Origin: Bacteroidota bacterium
GTDB taxonomy: Bacteria; Bacteroidota; Ignavibacteria; UBA10030; UBA8401
Direction: 5' to 3'
DNA: 64,000 bases
Assembly: GCA_008933835.1 (NCBI GenBank)
Contig: WBUG01000002.1
Coordinates: 126,929 to 190,928 of the forward strand
In this document: piece by piece, positions 41,253 through 50,700 of the stretch
How the letters are laid out: each line of letters starts with the position of its first letter
Position numbering within the stretch: position 1 is the first letter of the stretch
Program-made: the position numbers and the translations under genes
The notes under the pieces: model-generated
Databases searched by the model: none
The model's input: only the letters and a program-made list of their open reading frames with translations
Told to the model about the DNA's origin: nothing

Positions 41253-42461
41253 ATGGGACGCACGTCCATCTATATGGTCATCGGTTTCAGCACCATCTTC
41301 CTGATGTCCGGGAAGAACATGTCGTCGGTCGGGACCGAATCCCTCTCCAATGCGATCAGTTACTACGAGCATTCGCAGCTGAACGCCCTCGCCGTGACGG
41401 GCGCGAACCTCGCCTGTACCGCGCTCTTCCAATCGAACACCTGGAGGGACGGATACTCCAACGTATCGTTCAACGGCGGCACCATCGATGTGACCGTCAC
41501 GGACCTGACCGGTAATCTTGTGAAGATCGTCTCCACCGCGGAGTACATGGGGCAGGAGAAAGAGGTCGTGGTCATCATGCGGCCGAGCACGTTCGCCAAG
41601 TTCGCGTTCTACGGCGGAACGAACGCATCCGCGGCGATGTGGGAAACGGGCGACACCGTCGGAGGTCCGAGTCATACGCAAGGGAAACTGAAGACCTATG
41701 GCCGACCGGTCTTCATGGGAAAGGCGACGTCACTTTCCGGCTTGACGATGACCGGATCGAAGGACCCGCAATTCCTGGGAGGATTCGAATCCGGAGTCAG
41801 TATTCCGATGCCTCCATTGACCAGTTACAATGCCATTTATGGAGCCGCGGTGGCCGGTGGGTATGCGCAAACGAGCGGTAACCTCTACCTTAAATTCAAT
41901 GCTGATGGCACCGTGTCGTGGAAGACCGCTGCTGCCGCTGCGTACACGACGCAGTCCCTCTCGACGTTCGCTCCGAACGGCGTCATCGCATTGGACAAAG
42001 GTTCACTGTTTGTTGAAGGAACCCTGAACGGGCGGGTCACCCTCGCCTCGCTCCGCAGTTCCGGTGCCACCGGAGGGACGGTACGGATCACCAACGACCT
42101 AAAATATGCCAGCAATCCGCTGACGAATCCCGCGTCCGATGACCTCCTTGGCGTCGTGAGCTATGGCGATTTCACCATCGCCGATAATGGTGCCACGGAA
42201 TTCAACGCCCAGGGCTCATTCTACAGTTACAAAGGCGGTTTGCAGGTCGAAAATTTCAATTCCCGGCCCGCCGGCAACCTACGGTTATTGGGAGGAATGA
42301 TGGTGGAATACCTGTATGCGACCTCCAACGGTGCGACAGGCACATCCCGTAGGGGTTATAACCTCAAGACACAGTTCGACGAACGAATGGCGGAAGCCGC
42401 CAATCAGCCCGATTATTTCCCCTCCACCAGCGCATTTGAGATTCTCTCGTGGCTGGAGTAG
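41253..42461 (+). CDS. Large minor pilin-like protein, PilX/DUF4900-like plan (MGRTS start)
   Basis: A 402-residue protein with an N-terminal hydrophobic segment (MGRTSIYMVIGFSTIFLMSG), a helical stretch with ALAVTGANLACTALFQ typical of PilX/GspK-type proteins, then a long glycine/serine-rich beta region with bactofilin- or polymer-like repeats (GSLFVEGTLNGRVTLAS, LGVVSYGDFTIADNG). It may be the largest tip-complex subunit. GAGGAGG lies upstream. The second half is somewhat less GC-rich than its neighbours. A strong promoter follows its stop. Confidence 0.65.
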   Translation: MGRTSIYMVIGFSTIFLMSGKNMSSVGTESLSNAISYYEHSQLNALAVTGANLACTALFQSNTWRDGYSNVSFNGGTIDVTVTDLTGNLVKIVSTAEYMGQEKEVVVIMRPSTFAKFAFYGGTNASAAMWETGDTVGGPSHTQGKLKTYGRPVFMGKATSLSGLTMTGSKDPQFLGGFESGVSIPMPPLTSYNAIYGAAVAGGYAQTSGNLYLKFNADGTVSWKTAAAAAYTTQSLSTFAPNGVIALDKGSLFVEGTLNGRVTLASLRSSGATGGTVRITNDLKYASNPLTNPASDDLLGVVSYGDFTIADNGATEFNAQGSFYSYKGGLQVENFNSRPAGNLRLLGGMMVEYLYATSNGATGTSRRGYNLKTQFDERMAEAANQPDYFPSTSAFEILSWLE

Positions 42462-42477
42462 GAACGATGGTTGATTG

Positions 42478-42506
42478 TTGACATTCGTTTTGCCTTTCAA
42501 TATATT
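42478..42506 (+). promoter_or_regulatory. Predicted strong sigma-70 promoter before the PilT-like gene
   Basis: Perfect TTGACA (42478-42483), a 17-base spacer and TATATT (42501-42506). The start would be near 42513, leaving a leader of about 84 bases before ATG 42597. This is among the best promoter matches in the window and suggests that pilT-PilMN-PilOP-secretin form a separate, constitutive unit. Confidence 0.8.
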
Positions 42507-42596
42507 TCTCACCAACGATTCATGTAACACTTGAGGGACGGCGCTGGAAGTGCTGTCTCCGGTGTTCCATGCGCACCACATCATCCCCCGTCTCTC

Positions 42597-43874
42597 ATGA
42601 GCGTTTCAGCGAGTTCGTCGACCGCTTCCTTGATCCTGCCTCCTGAGATCGTGGATGGCGCTCGGACGATCATTCAGCAGGTCATCGACCAGATCCCGCA
42701 ATCGACGCAGGGGCTGGAGCGGCAGATATTCCTCGGTGACATGGTGGAGAAACTCCCGATCGAGAGCAAGCATGCACTGCGGCTGCTCATCGATTCGCTG
42801 CTGATGCGCATGTTCGTGCTGAACGCGTCGGACATCGACTTCGGCGGTTACGGGGGGCAGGGGAAGGTGTGGTACCGCATCTTCGGTTCCAAGAAGCCCG
42901 ACCCGACGCTGGACGCCTTTCCCGTCGACTATACCAACGTCCTCATCCAGTCCCTCCTCACCGCCCGGCAGCGTCAGTTCCTGTACGAACAGAAGAACCT
43001 CGATTTCTCGTACCTCATCATGGACGGCGAGAACATGCGCCGTTTCCGTGCCGACGCGTACATGGACCTGGACCATCTGGCGCTGAACATGCGCGCCATC
43101 AATGCCACGGTGCGGCCGTACAAGTCGATGGAGCTGCATGCCAATGTCACGAAGATCGTCAGTCTGGCGCACACGAAGGAAGGGCTCATCCTCATCACCG
43201 GCATCACCGGTTCGGGCAAGAGCACCACGCTGGACGCGATGATCGACCTGAACAACCATACGGTGGACGGTCACATCGTCGTCATCGCGTCGCCCATCGA
43301 GTACGTGCACAAGTCGGACCGGTGCATCGTCCGTCACCGCGAAGTGGGGCGCGACGTCCTCTCGTTCAAGGAGGGGGCCATCCAGGCGCTGCGGCAGGAC
43401 CCGGACATCATCATGATCGGCGAGATGCGCGATCCGGAGACCATCTTCACCGCGCTGGAGATCACGGACAGCGGGCACAAGGTGTTCTCGACGCTGCACA
43501 CGGCGTCGGCGGTGGAGAGCATCGACCGGGTCATCGGCGAGGTGCCGCCCGTCGAGCAGGACCGCGTCCGCAACCGGTTCGCGGACGTCTGCAAACTGGT
43601 CGTCTCGCAGAAGCTCATCCCGAGCCTCGACGGCAAGCGGGTGGCCGCGCGCGAGATCATGATCATGAACCCGTCCGTCCGCGCCGCCATCAAGAACGGC
43701 AACACCGGCGAGATCTACCAGATGATCCAGGAATCGAACGAGGCCGGGATGGTCACGATGGAGCAGGACCTGAAGCGGCTCTACCTTCAGAAGAAGATCT
43801 CCCTTGAGAACGCGATGAACTACGCCAACAACAAGAAGCGGATGCAGCAGATCCTCAGCGCGAACGCGCTGTAA
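42597..43874 (+). CDS. pilT: Retraction-type ATPase, PilT family
   Basis: A 425-residue hexameric ATPase of the PilT type. Walker A is GITGSGKSTTLDAMIDL (about 201-217), Walker B is RQDPDIIMIGEMRDPETI and the His box is SGHKVFSTLHTAS. It lacks the zinc cysteines of PilB. The N-terminal 110 residues include a PAS-like domain (LLMRMFVLNASDIDFGGYG). Presence of both PilB- and PilT-type ATPases implies a retractable fibre, as in type IV pili and unlike plain type II secretion. The start is ATG 42597; no clear ribosome site is seen. The ORF-track start at 42531 is a weaker choice. Confidence 0.9.
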   Translation: MSVSASSSTASLILPPEIVDGARTIIQQVIDQIPQSTQGLERQIFLGDMVEKLPIESKHALRLLIDSLLMRMFVLNASDIDFGGYGGQGKVWYRIFGSKKPDPTLDAFPVDYTNVLIQSLLTARQRQFLYEQKNLDFSYLIMDGENMRRFRADAYMDLDHLALNMRAINATVRPYKSMELHANVTKIVSLAHTKEGLILITGITGSGKSTTLDAMIDLNNHTVDGHIVVIASPIEYVHKSDRCIVRHREVGRDVLSFKEGAIQALRQDPDIIMIGEMRDPETIFTALEITDSGHKVFSTLHTASAVESIDRVIGEVPPVEQDRVRNRFADVCKLVVSQKLIPSLDGKRVAAREIMIMNPSVRAAIKNGNTGEIYQMIQESNEAGMVTMEQDLKRLYLQKKISLENAMNYANNKKRMQQILSANAL

Positions 43875-43889
43875 CAACGGTACACCACT

Positions 43890-45452
43890 ATGCCCTATAC
43901 CAAAGGTGAAGGAAAGACGGTCCTCAGCCTCTTCGTCGACGGCCTTGACGTCAAGTTCGTCCACCTGTCGCTGAAGAACAAGAGGATCGCGCTGCACGAC
44001 GTGAAGACCGTGAACCTCGTCAAGCGGCTCGAGGAACGTTCCATGGCCTCCGAGTCCGGCGTCACGGAGGGACTCGACCTGGTGGACGCCATCGAGACGG
44101 GCGAAGGGAAGGACGAGTTCGCGGAAGGGTCCGGCGGACAGACCAACAGCGAGGTCATCATCGGCCTGCTGGCCGAATACCCCACGGCGGCGTACCATCT
44201 GGTCTATTCGGTCTCCGAACCGAGCGTCTATTACCAGCAGTTCGAGGACAATTTCGGACTGGACGGCGCCAAGCTGAAACGGAAGCTCATCGACGAGCTC
44301 TCGGCCACGCGCTCCGTGCGGCCGACGATGGACTCTCTGTCCTACATCCCCGCGGCCGAAGGACAGGTGCTGGCGATGATCCGCGAGGACGGGCTGGGAC
44401 TGCTCGACCTGGTGGAGAGCGTGAAGGACTTCCTCGGCAAGCGGATGCCGAAGGTCCCCTTCCTCGAGACCTCCGACACCGCGTTGATGAACCTGGTGCG
44501 GAACAACTACGAGATCGGCGAGGCGGAGATCTCCATCATCGTCTACATCGGCAGCGAGTTCAGCCGGCTCATCTTCATGAAGGGGGACAGCTTCTTCCAC
44601 TTCGCGCCGGTCATCAGCGAAGGACGCCTCACCCCGAACATCGAGAACACCATCTACTCGCGCATCCTGCTGGAGCAGGACAGCGCCGGCATCCTCCGCA
44701 TCGACCGCATCTTCCTGGCGGGCGAATCGCACAAGATCGACCTGAAACAGTTCCTCTCCCCGCAGTTCGCCGAAGCGCCCATCGAGTACCTCTCGGCGCC
44801 GACGCTGGACACGGCGGACTTTGAGGACAGCAACGAAGCCATCGTGTCCGAGTACGCCATCCCCATCGCGTCGGCGATGCGCGCGCTCGAACCGAAGAAC
44901 AAGCGCTATTACGACATCGATCTGCTGCCGACGAGCTTCCGCGAGGGGCAGAAGATCTTCAAGCTGGCATGGCACGGGTACCTCCTGCTGGTCTCCATCT
45001 TCGTCGTCACCTTCTTCTTCACGTCGCAGTACGCCGAACAGAACGAGGAAGTGCGCCGTTCCAAGCTCGAACTGCAGAAGAAACAGGAGCAGCTCGCCGA
45101 GAACCAGCGCCTGCAGGCCATCCTCGACAGTCTCAACGGACAGAACGCGCAGTTCGAGTCGGCCCTTGCGGTGTACGATTCCCTCATCCCGAACTACAAC
45201 CGCTGGAGCAAGGTCTTCACGCACCTGACGAACAGCGTGGAGTCGGTCAATTCCGTCTGGATCAAGGACATGGTGGCGAAGGCCGACTCCTCGGTGGAAC
45301 TCACCGGGTACTCCATGTACCGCCAGCGCATTCCGCGCATCGCCAGCATGTTCGAAGAGGCGACGCTCCAGAGCGTGGACGTGGAGAACATCCGGGGCAA
45401 GGACGTGTACAAGTTCATCCTCGTCATCAAGAAAGTGGACCAGGACAAATAG
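43890..45452 (+). CDS. PilM-PilN fusion protein (GspL-like)
   Basis: A 520-residue protein that combines two usually separate pilus proteins. Residues 1-330 have the plan of the actin-like PilM/GspL cytoplasmic domain (VLSLFVDGLDVKFVHLSL, IIVYIGSEFSRLIFMKGDSF, IFLAGES). At about 343, DIDLLPTSFREGQKIFK matches the PilN N-terminal INLLP motif, followed by a membrane helix (about 361-380), a coiled coil (SKLELQKKQEQLAENQ) and a periplasmic ferredoxin-like domain. Fusion means PilM and PilN are always made in a 1:1 ratio. It lies between the PilT and PilO-like genes with small gaps. Confidence 0.8.
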   Translation: MPYTKGEGKTVLSLFVDGLDVKFVHLSLKNKRIALHDVKTVNLVKRLEERSMASESGVTEGLDLVDAIETGEGKDEFAEGSGGQTNSEVIIGLLAEYPTAAYHLVYSVSEPSVYYQQFEDNFGLDGAKLKRKLIDELSATRSVRPTMDSLSYIPAAEGQVLAMIREDGLGLLDLVESVKDFLGKRMPKVPFLETSDTALMNLVRNNYEIGEAEISIIVYIGSEFSRLIFMKGDSFFHFAPVISEGRLTPNIENTIYSRILLEQDSAGILRIDRIFLAGESHKIDLKQFLSPQFAEAPIEYLSAPTLDTADFEDSNEAIVSEYAIPIASAMRALEPKNKRYYDIDLLPTSFREGQKIFKLAWHGYLLLVSIFVVTFFFTSQYAEQNEEVRRSKLELQKKQEQLAENQRLQAILDSLNGQNAQFESALAVYDSLIPNYNRWSKVFTHLTNSVESVNSVWIKDMVAKADSSVELTGYSMYRQRIPRIASMFEEATLQSVDVENIRGKDVYKFILVIKKVDQDK

Positions 45453-45459
45453 GTGGGCC

Positions 45460-46362
45460 ATGTCGTATAAGATCAGGAACAGCATCGCGCTCGGCGTCAT
45501 CATCCTCCTCGTCTCCATCGTCGGCATCTACGTGACCGTCTTCTACCAGCCGAAGCAGATCGAGAAGAACACGAAGGAGGCGCAGAAGATCGCCGCGCAG
45601 CTGCAGGACAACACCGAACAGATGACCTCCATCGGCCAGATGCAGGGACGGCTGCGCGAGACCCTTCACCGGTGGAACAACCGCATCAAGGAGATCTCCG
45701 AATCGGACGTCTCGTCGCAGACGTACGGGTACCTGAGCGACATCGTCGGCGAGAGCGGCGCCCAGCAGCTGAAGATGAACCTGACGCTGGTCGGCGGCCG
45801 GGACGCCGGCACCATCGGATACAACACCTACAAGATCAACGGAACGTCGGAGTTCCCCAACATCCTCCGGTTCATCTGGCTGCTGGAGAACGGCCGGAAG
45901 CTCTATAAGGTCACCAACATCACCATCCGCAGCGAGGAGCTCGGGGGGGATTCGCTCGAGTTCCCGCTCATCCAGCTGGCGTACGAGATGGACCTGAACG
46001 CCTACTATACGCGGGAGAAGAATCTGGCGATGTCCGTGATGCGGCCCGATTCCACGCCGCAGCCCATCACGGCCAATCCGTTCCAGCCCAGCATCCTGCA
46101 GAAGACCCCCGCCAACGTCCGGAACCTGGTGGACGTGGACAAGCTCTCGGTGAAGGCGACCGCCAACGGCAAGGCGCTCGTCATGACCGAGGAGGGGAAG
46201 CTCGTCACCCTGCAGGTGGGGGACGAAGTGTACCTCGGCAAGGTCACCGGCATCGTCCCGCAGCTCGGCGCGGTGGACTTCACACTGAACGACGGAGGCA
46301 TCGTCACGACGCGCCGGAAGAGCATCAATTTCGAGAAAAACACAAAGGATAGAGAACGATGA
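45460..46362 (+). CDS. PilO-like alignment protein with a PilP/GspC-like C-terminal domain
   Basis: A 300-residue bitopic inner-membrane protein. One membrane helix (about 9-29, IALGVIILLVSIVGIYVTV), then a coiled coil (EKNTKEAQKIAAQLQ) and a PilO-like ferredoxin-fold region (FPNILRFIWLLENGRKLYKV). From about 228, the segment ANGKALVMTEEGKLVTLQVGDEVYLGKV with the later RRKSINF resembles the HR domain of PilP/GspC, which binds the secretin. This suggests a PilO-PilP fusion; the second half of the call is weaker. The stop overlaps the secretin start by 4 bases. Confidence 0.7.
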   Translation: MSYKIRNSIALGVIILLVSIVGIYVTVFYQPKQIEKNTKEAQKIAAQLQDNTEQMTSIGQMQGRLRETLHRWNNRIKEISESDVSSQTYGYLSDIVGESGAQQLKMNLTLVGGRDAGTIGYNTYKINGTSEFPNILRFIWLLENGRKLYKVTNITIRSEELGGDSLEFPLIQLAYEMDLNAYYTREKNLAMSVMRPDSTPQPITANPFQPSILQKTPANVRNLVDVDKLSVKATANGKALVMTEEGKLVTLQVGDEVYLGKVTGIVPQLGAVDFTLNDGGIVTTRRKSINFEKNTKDRER

Positions 46363-47649
46363 GACACATCCTGCTCGTCATCACCGGAGCGCTGCTGCTG
46401 GCGCAGGTCTCGGCCGCCCAGAACAACCGCGAACGCCGCCTGATGCTGAACGACTATGTGGCGCCGGAGGAACTGGTGTCGATGTCCCAGACACTCACGT
46501 TCGACAAGGCGATGCTCCTGTTCAGCGACTTCAGCAAGCGCTACCTCAACAAGATCATCGTCGACGCATCGAACCGGAAGACCGCCATCGGCGGTCGACA
46601 TCGAGAACAAGTACTGGCTGCAGGCGTTCGAGGACGTGCTCCGCGCCAACAGGATGTGGTACGACGAGCGGGAGGAGTTCTTCTACGTCTATGCCCCGGC
46701 GGACACCCAGAAGGGCGCCTCGCCCGGCGCCGCGATGGCGCAGGCCGCCATCGATTCCTCGTCCAAGGTCATGTTCCGTCAGCGCGACGTCCGCATCTCG
46801 TCGGTCTTCTTCACCGTCGATGTGGTGAAGTCGCTCAACGCGGGGGTGAACTGGTCATTCCTCTATAAAGGGGACACCACGCAGCTCGGTTCGCGTCCCA
46901 CGCAGTTCGGCAGCGAATTCTACAGCGGGTTCGAAGACCCGGCCGTGAAGGCCGCCCAGTCCGGCAGCGGCGGCGGCAGCGGGGCCACCACCGTCATCCC
47001 GCCGGGATTCTTCGCGCGCGTCACGCCGGCCATCTCGTTCACGAACATCACCGCCCTCATCTCGTTCTTCCAGAACAACCAGCTCGGCGACGTCCTCTCC
47101 GGCCCCTCCATCGTCGTCTCGTCGGGCAAGCAGGGACGCATCCAGGTGGGACAGGACATCTTCATCACCACCAAGGACTTCGCCGGCAACACCATCCAGC
47201 AGCCGGTCTCGTCGGGCATCATCATCGACGTGAAGCCGACGGTGTACATGGAGAACGACATCAAGTTCATCAACCTCGACGTGAAGGCGGAACGGAGCAC
47301 GGTGAGCGCCGGCCCCATCATCAACAAGTCCACCGCACAGACCTTCTCGGTGCTGTACGACGGCGAAGAGATGGTGCTCGGCGGTCTCTACACCAACGTC
47401 GAGTCGGAGTCCCGCGGCGGCGTGCCGCTCCTGAAGGACCTTCCGTGGTGGGTGTTCGGACTGCGCTATCTCTTCGGATACGAGCAGACCACCTCCTCCA
47501 CCCAGGAGCTCATCATCCTGCTGAAGGCCGAGATCGTGCCGACCATCGAGGAGCGATTCTCCACCGCCGCCTCGAAGAAGGGGCAGAACCTCATCGAGCA
47601 GACGCGCCAGCAGAACGCGCAGGAGATCGAGAAATTAAAGAAAAAATAG
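46359..47649 (+). CDS. pilQ: Small secretin (PilQ/GspD family), interrupted by a one-base frameshift
   Basis: An outer-membrane pore protein of about 429 residues if one base is skipped. The signal peptide is MRHILLVITGALLLAQVSA. The single N-terminal domain begins in one frame (LLFSDFSKRYLNKIIVDASNRKTAIG) and continues in the next (VDIENKYWLQAFEDVLRANRMWY); dropping one G near 46593 joins them perfectly. The secretin core follows, with VLSGPSIVVSSGKQGRIQVGQ and the signature GGVPLLKDLPWWVFGLRYLFG. As written, the protein would stop at 46868 with a scrambled tail. It has only one N-domain, so it is short for a PilQ. It may be a sequencing error, a true mutation, or frameshifting. Confidence 0.8.
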
Positions 47650-47735
47650 TTGTTTTGACGGCCGTCATATATTGGTGGTGACAGGAGTATTATTGTGTTT
47701 AGAGTTTTTACTATTACCTACTATAAGGTGATGCT

Positions 47736-50700
47736 ATGAAGAAGATGGAACGTCTACTCCTCAGTATCATTCTAGTCATAGGACTTGGGATATTGTCTTG
47801 TGAGAATCCGACCGGACCGGAAAAGAACTATACTGTCACCATCACCGGAACGGTGACACGATTGAACAATAACCCACTAGATAGTGTCGTCGTTGTCATA
47901 AACAATCCGTTCAAATCCGACACAACCAGTACAGATGGAGTTTTTGCCATTTCATTTACTTCTACTGAAAGCAACACGACATCAGGACGTTTGACATTTA
48001 GTAGGCTGGGATTTTATTCAGATACCCTCACCGTGCAATATAGTTCAACCGACAAAGAAAAAAATGTTGGTCAGATCGTCTTGCGCGGCTTAACGTCGGC
48101 TCAGGACAGTGTCGTTAATAACAAACCATCTTCTAGACCCGGTGTAATTTCCTTTGTAAGTTCTTCTGCATCATTGATATCAATTCGTGGAGCAGGATCA
48201 AAAGATGCGGCGAATCTCATCTTTGCTGTTAAAGACTCTCTGGGTAATCCCGTTGATGCACTAAATAAAACAAGCGTGTCATTCCGGATTGTATCTCGTC
48301 CTGATTCCTTAGTAGAACTCAACAAGAATTCAGCAGTGACCGATGCATTTGGACTTGTTACAGTGCAATTAACTTCTGGCCAAAAATCCGGAATAGCCCA
48401 GGTGCAGGCAATTGCTGCTGTAAAGAGAGCGTCAGATACAACGCAGACCGATACAATAAAATCCCCCGTTGTGTCTATTACGATTGCTGGCGGGAACCCA
48501 GTACCTAGCCGATTCACTATCGGAAGCAATAAAGTAAACGTCCCTGGATTAGTAAAGTTTAATCAGAAACTCCTTATCACTGCGGTCGTTGGAGATACGT
48601 TCGGCAATCCTGTGCAAAAGGGAACGTTGGTGTACTTTACGACGACAGGAGGTATAATCCAACCTCAGGGGGAGACAAGTGAAGACGGAACTGTCTCGAT
48701 CTCACTCACTACTGGTAATCCGGCGCCTTCCAATGGAATAGCGGTTATCACTGCACAAGTAGGTACGGCAGGTGCTCCTGTAATTGGTAAAGAAGGCGAT
48801 GATCGGAGCGATTCGCATAAGATCGATGACAAGGTTATCGTGAAGGGAATCAGGACACAGAAAAACAAGACAATACAAAAGACTATCAACGACAAGAAAG
48901 CATATAGAACTGCGATTAATCCCCCCGTATTTTCTCGGTCCATTACCGTTCTTTTCTCAGGTTCTCCTTTTATAGTAAGCGGAGACACTAATTTCGTTGT
49001 ACCTGCGCTTGGTTCGAAGCAATTAAAATTCACAGTAACAGATCAGAACGGCAACCCATTGTCACAAGGGACCTCAATACGGGTTACTGGAACTGGTTTA
49101 GATACTGCAGGCGCAGTCTTGAGTGGAGATATCATTAACACGATGCCAGATACGTACGATCAGTCATACACACACTATAGTGTCACAGTTTCCGACAAGA
49201 GAACAAAAAATTTTAGTGCTATCGTACCGATTGGAGTGACAATTGAAGTTACAGGTGAGAATGGGAATATAAAGAAGACAATTTATGGTGTTCTCTCTTC
49301 AGCTGCATCCGACAGTGGAAAAGTTGGCACCATATCGTTGGTCAGCACAGCGACAGACACAGTTGTCGTGAATGGAGCTGGGTCGCCAAATTCGGCCGAT
49401 GTTCAGGTAAAAGTGCTGAACGCATCAGGTCAAGCATCGCCTAATGTGCCGATTTCATTTAGCATAGCCAAATCAGTTGGCGGTGGTGAATACTTGACAT
49501 CCACGACGGCGACGACAGATGCGAATGGTATTGCAACGACATCACTAGTTAGCGGAATTAAAGCAGGCACCGTGCAGATCGTAGGAAGCGTGAAGAGGGA
49601 TTCGGTTTCAATTTCCTCCGGTGTAAAGAACGTCGTAATAAAAACAGGTCAGCCGGCATCGATTGCATTGGTAAGTTCTTCTGCTTCCAATCTATCGGTA
49701 AAAGGCGGCGGAGGTTCTGAAATTGCCGTGTTAGTATTTGAAGCGCGCGACTCGCTTGGTAATGCTATTGATGCGGCGAATCAGTCTACCATCACGTTAT
49801 CAATAAAAGGTGATACAGCGGGAGCTCGCATCAATCCCTCATCAATTAAGACAGACCCTAACTCAGGCCGGGTAACGACTAGCTTGGCGGCAGGAGTGAA
49901 ATCCGGGATCATCCTTGTCACCGCTCAGATTGGTTCGATAAAATCAACTCCGGTGCAGTTTTCAATTTCTGGTGGTGCACCGGTTGAAAGTCGTTTCACA
50001 TTGACGACACAGAAAATTAATATTCCCACAGGCTCAAATCTGAGTCTGACCAATACTATCTCGGCGGCATTGGGTGATACCTTCGGCAATCCCGTACAGC
50101 AGGGGACTGTTGTGTATTTCACGTCGAACGGAGGTCTCATACAGCCAGCGGCGCAGACAAATGCTTCCGGTCTCGTTTCAGTTTCGATGACCGCCGGCAA
50201 TCCTCAGCCCCCGGGTGGTATCGCAACGGTGACTGCTCAAGTTGGTGGAGGTGGGTTAGCCGTGCAGGGTAAGAAACAGAACATGGATATTTCCTTGATG
50301 CCGAATCCACTTCGTTCGGCCGTTCGTAGCAGTAAGAATATCGACAGTGATATACAAAACCCTGCGCTGCTGGCTGCGGCGTCTCTGATTACGAAATCGG
50401 TCAATATTGTGTTCTCGGGTAAACCTCAGATTTATTCGCAAGACTCCGTGTTCACAGTCCCAGGACTTGGATCAAAGCAGATTCAATTCATCGTTGACGA
50501 TATTAATGGCAACCCTCTCGCGAGTGGAGCCCAAATATCCGTGACTGCGACAGTAGCAGGGATGGATGCATCGAATATCCTGCTCACCGGAGATGTCAAT
50601 AAAACTATTCCGGATACCGATAATAAGAATTACACAAAGTTCACAGTGAATGTTGCGGACAAGCGGACTGCACGTCTCAATGAAAATATCCCAATCACAT

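Noticed and set aside
42606-45527. Long - strand ORF of 973 codons
   Set aside because: It is antisense to the PilT and PilM-PilN genes, which have clear motifs. The same holds for the - strand ORFs at 25264-27726, 21772-23829 and 5767-8163.
46580-46605. Programmed frameshift site in the secretin gene
   Set aside because: There is no slippery heptamer, no homopolymer and no evident downstream pseudoknot, so I do not claim programmed shifting; an error or mutation is simpler.
47674-47735. Promoter for the giant lipoprotein gene
   Set aside because: TATATT (47668) and TATAAG (47722) occur in this AT-rich stretch but neither has a -35 box at proper spacing. It may be read through from the secretin gene.
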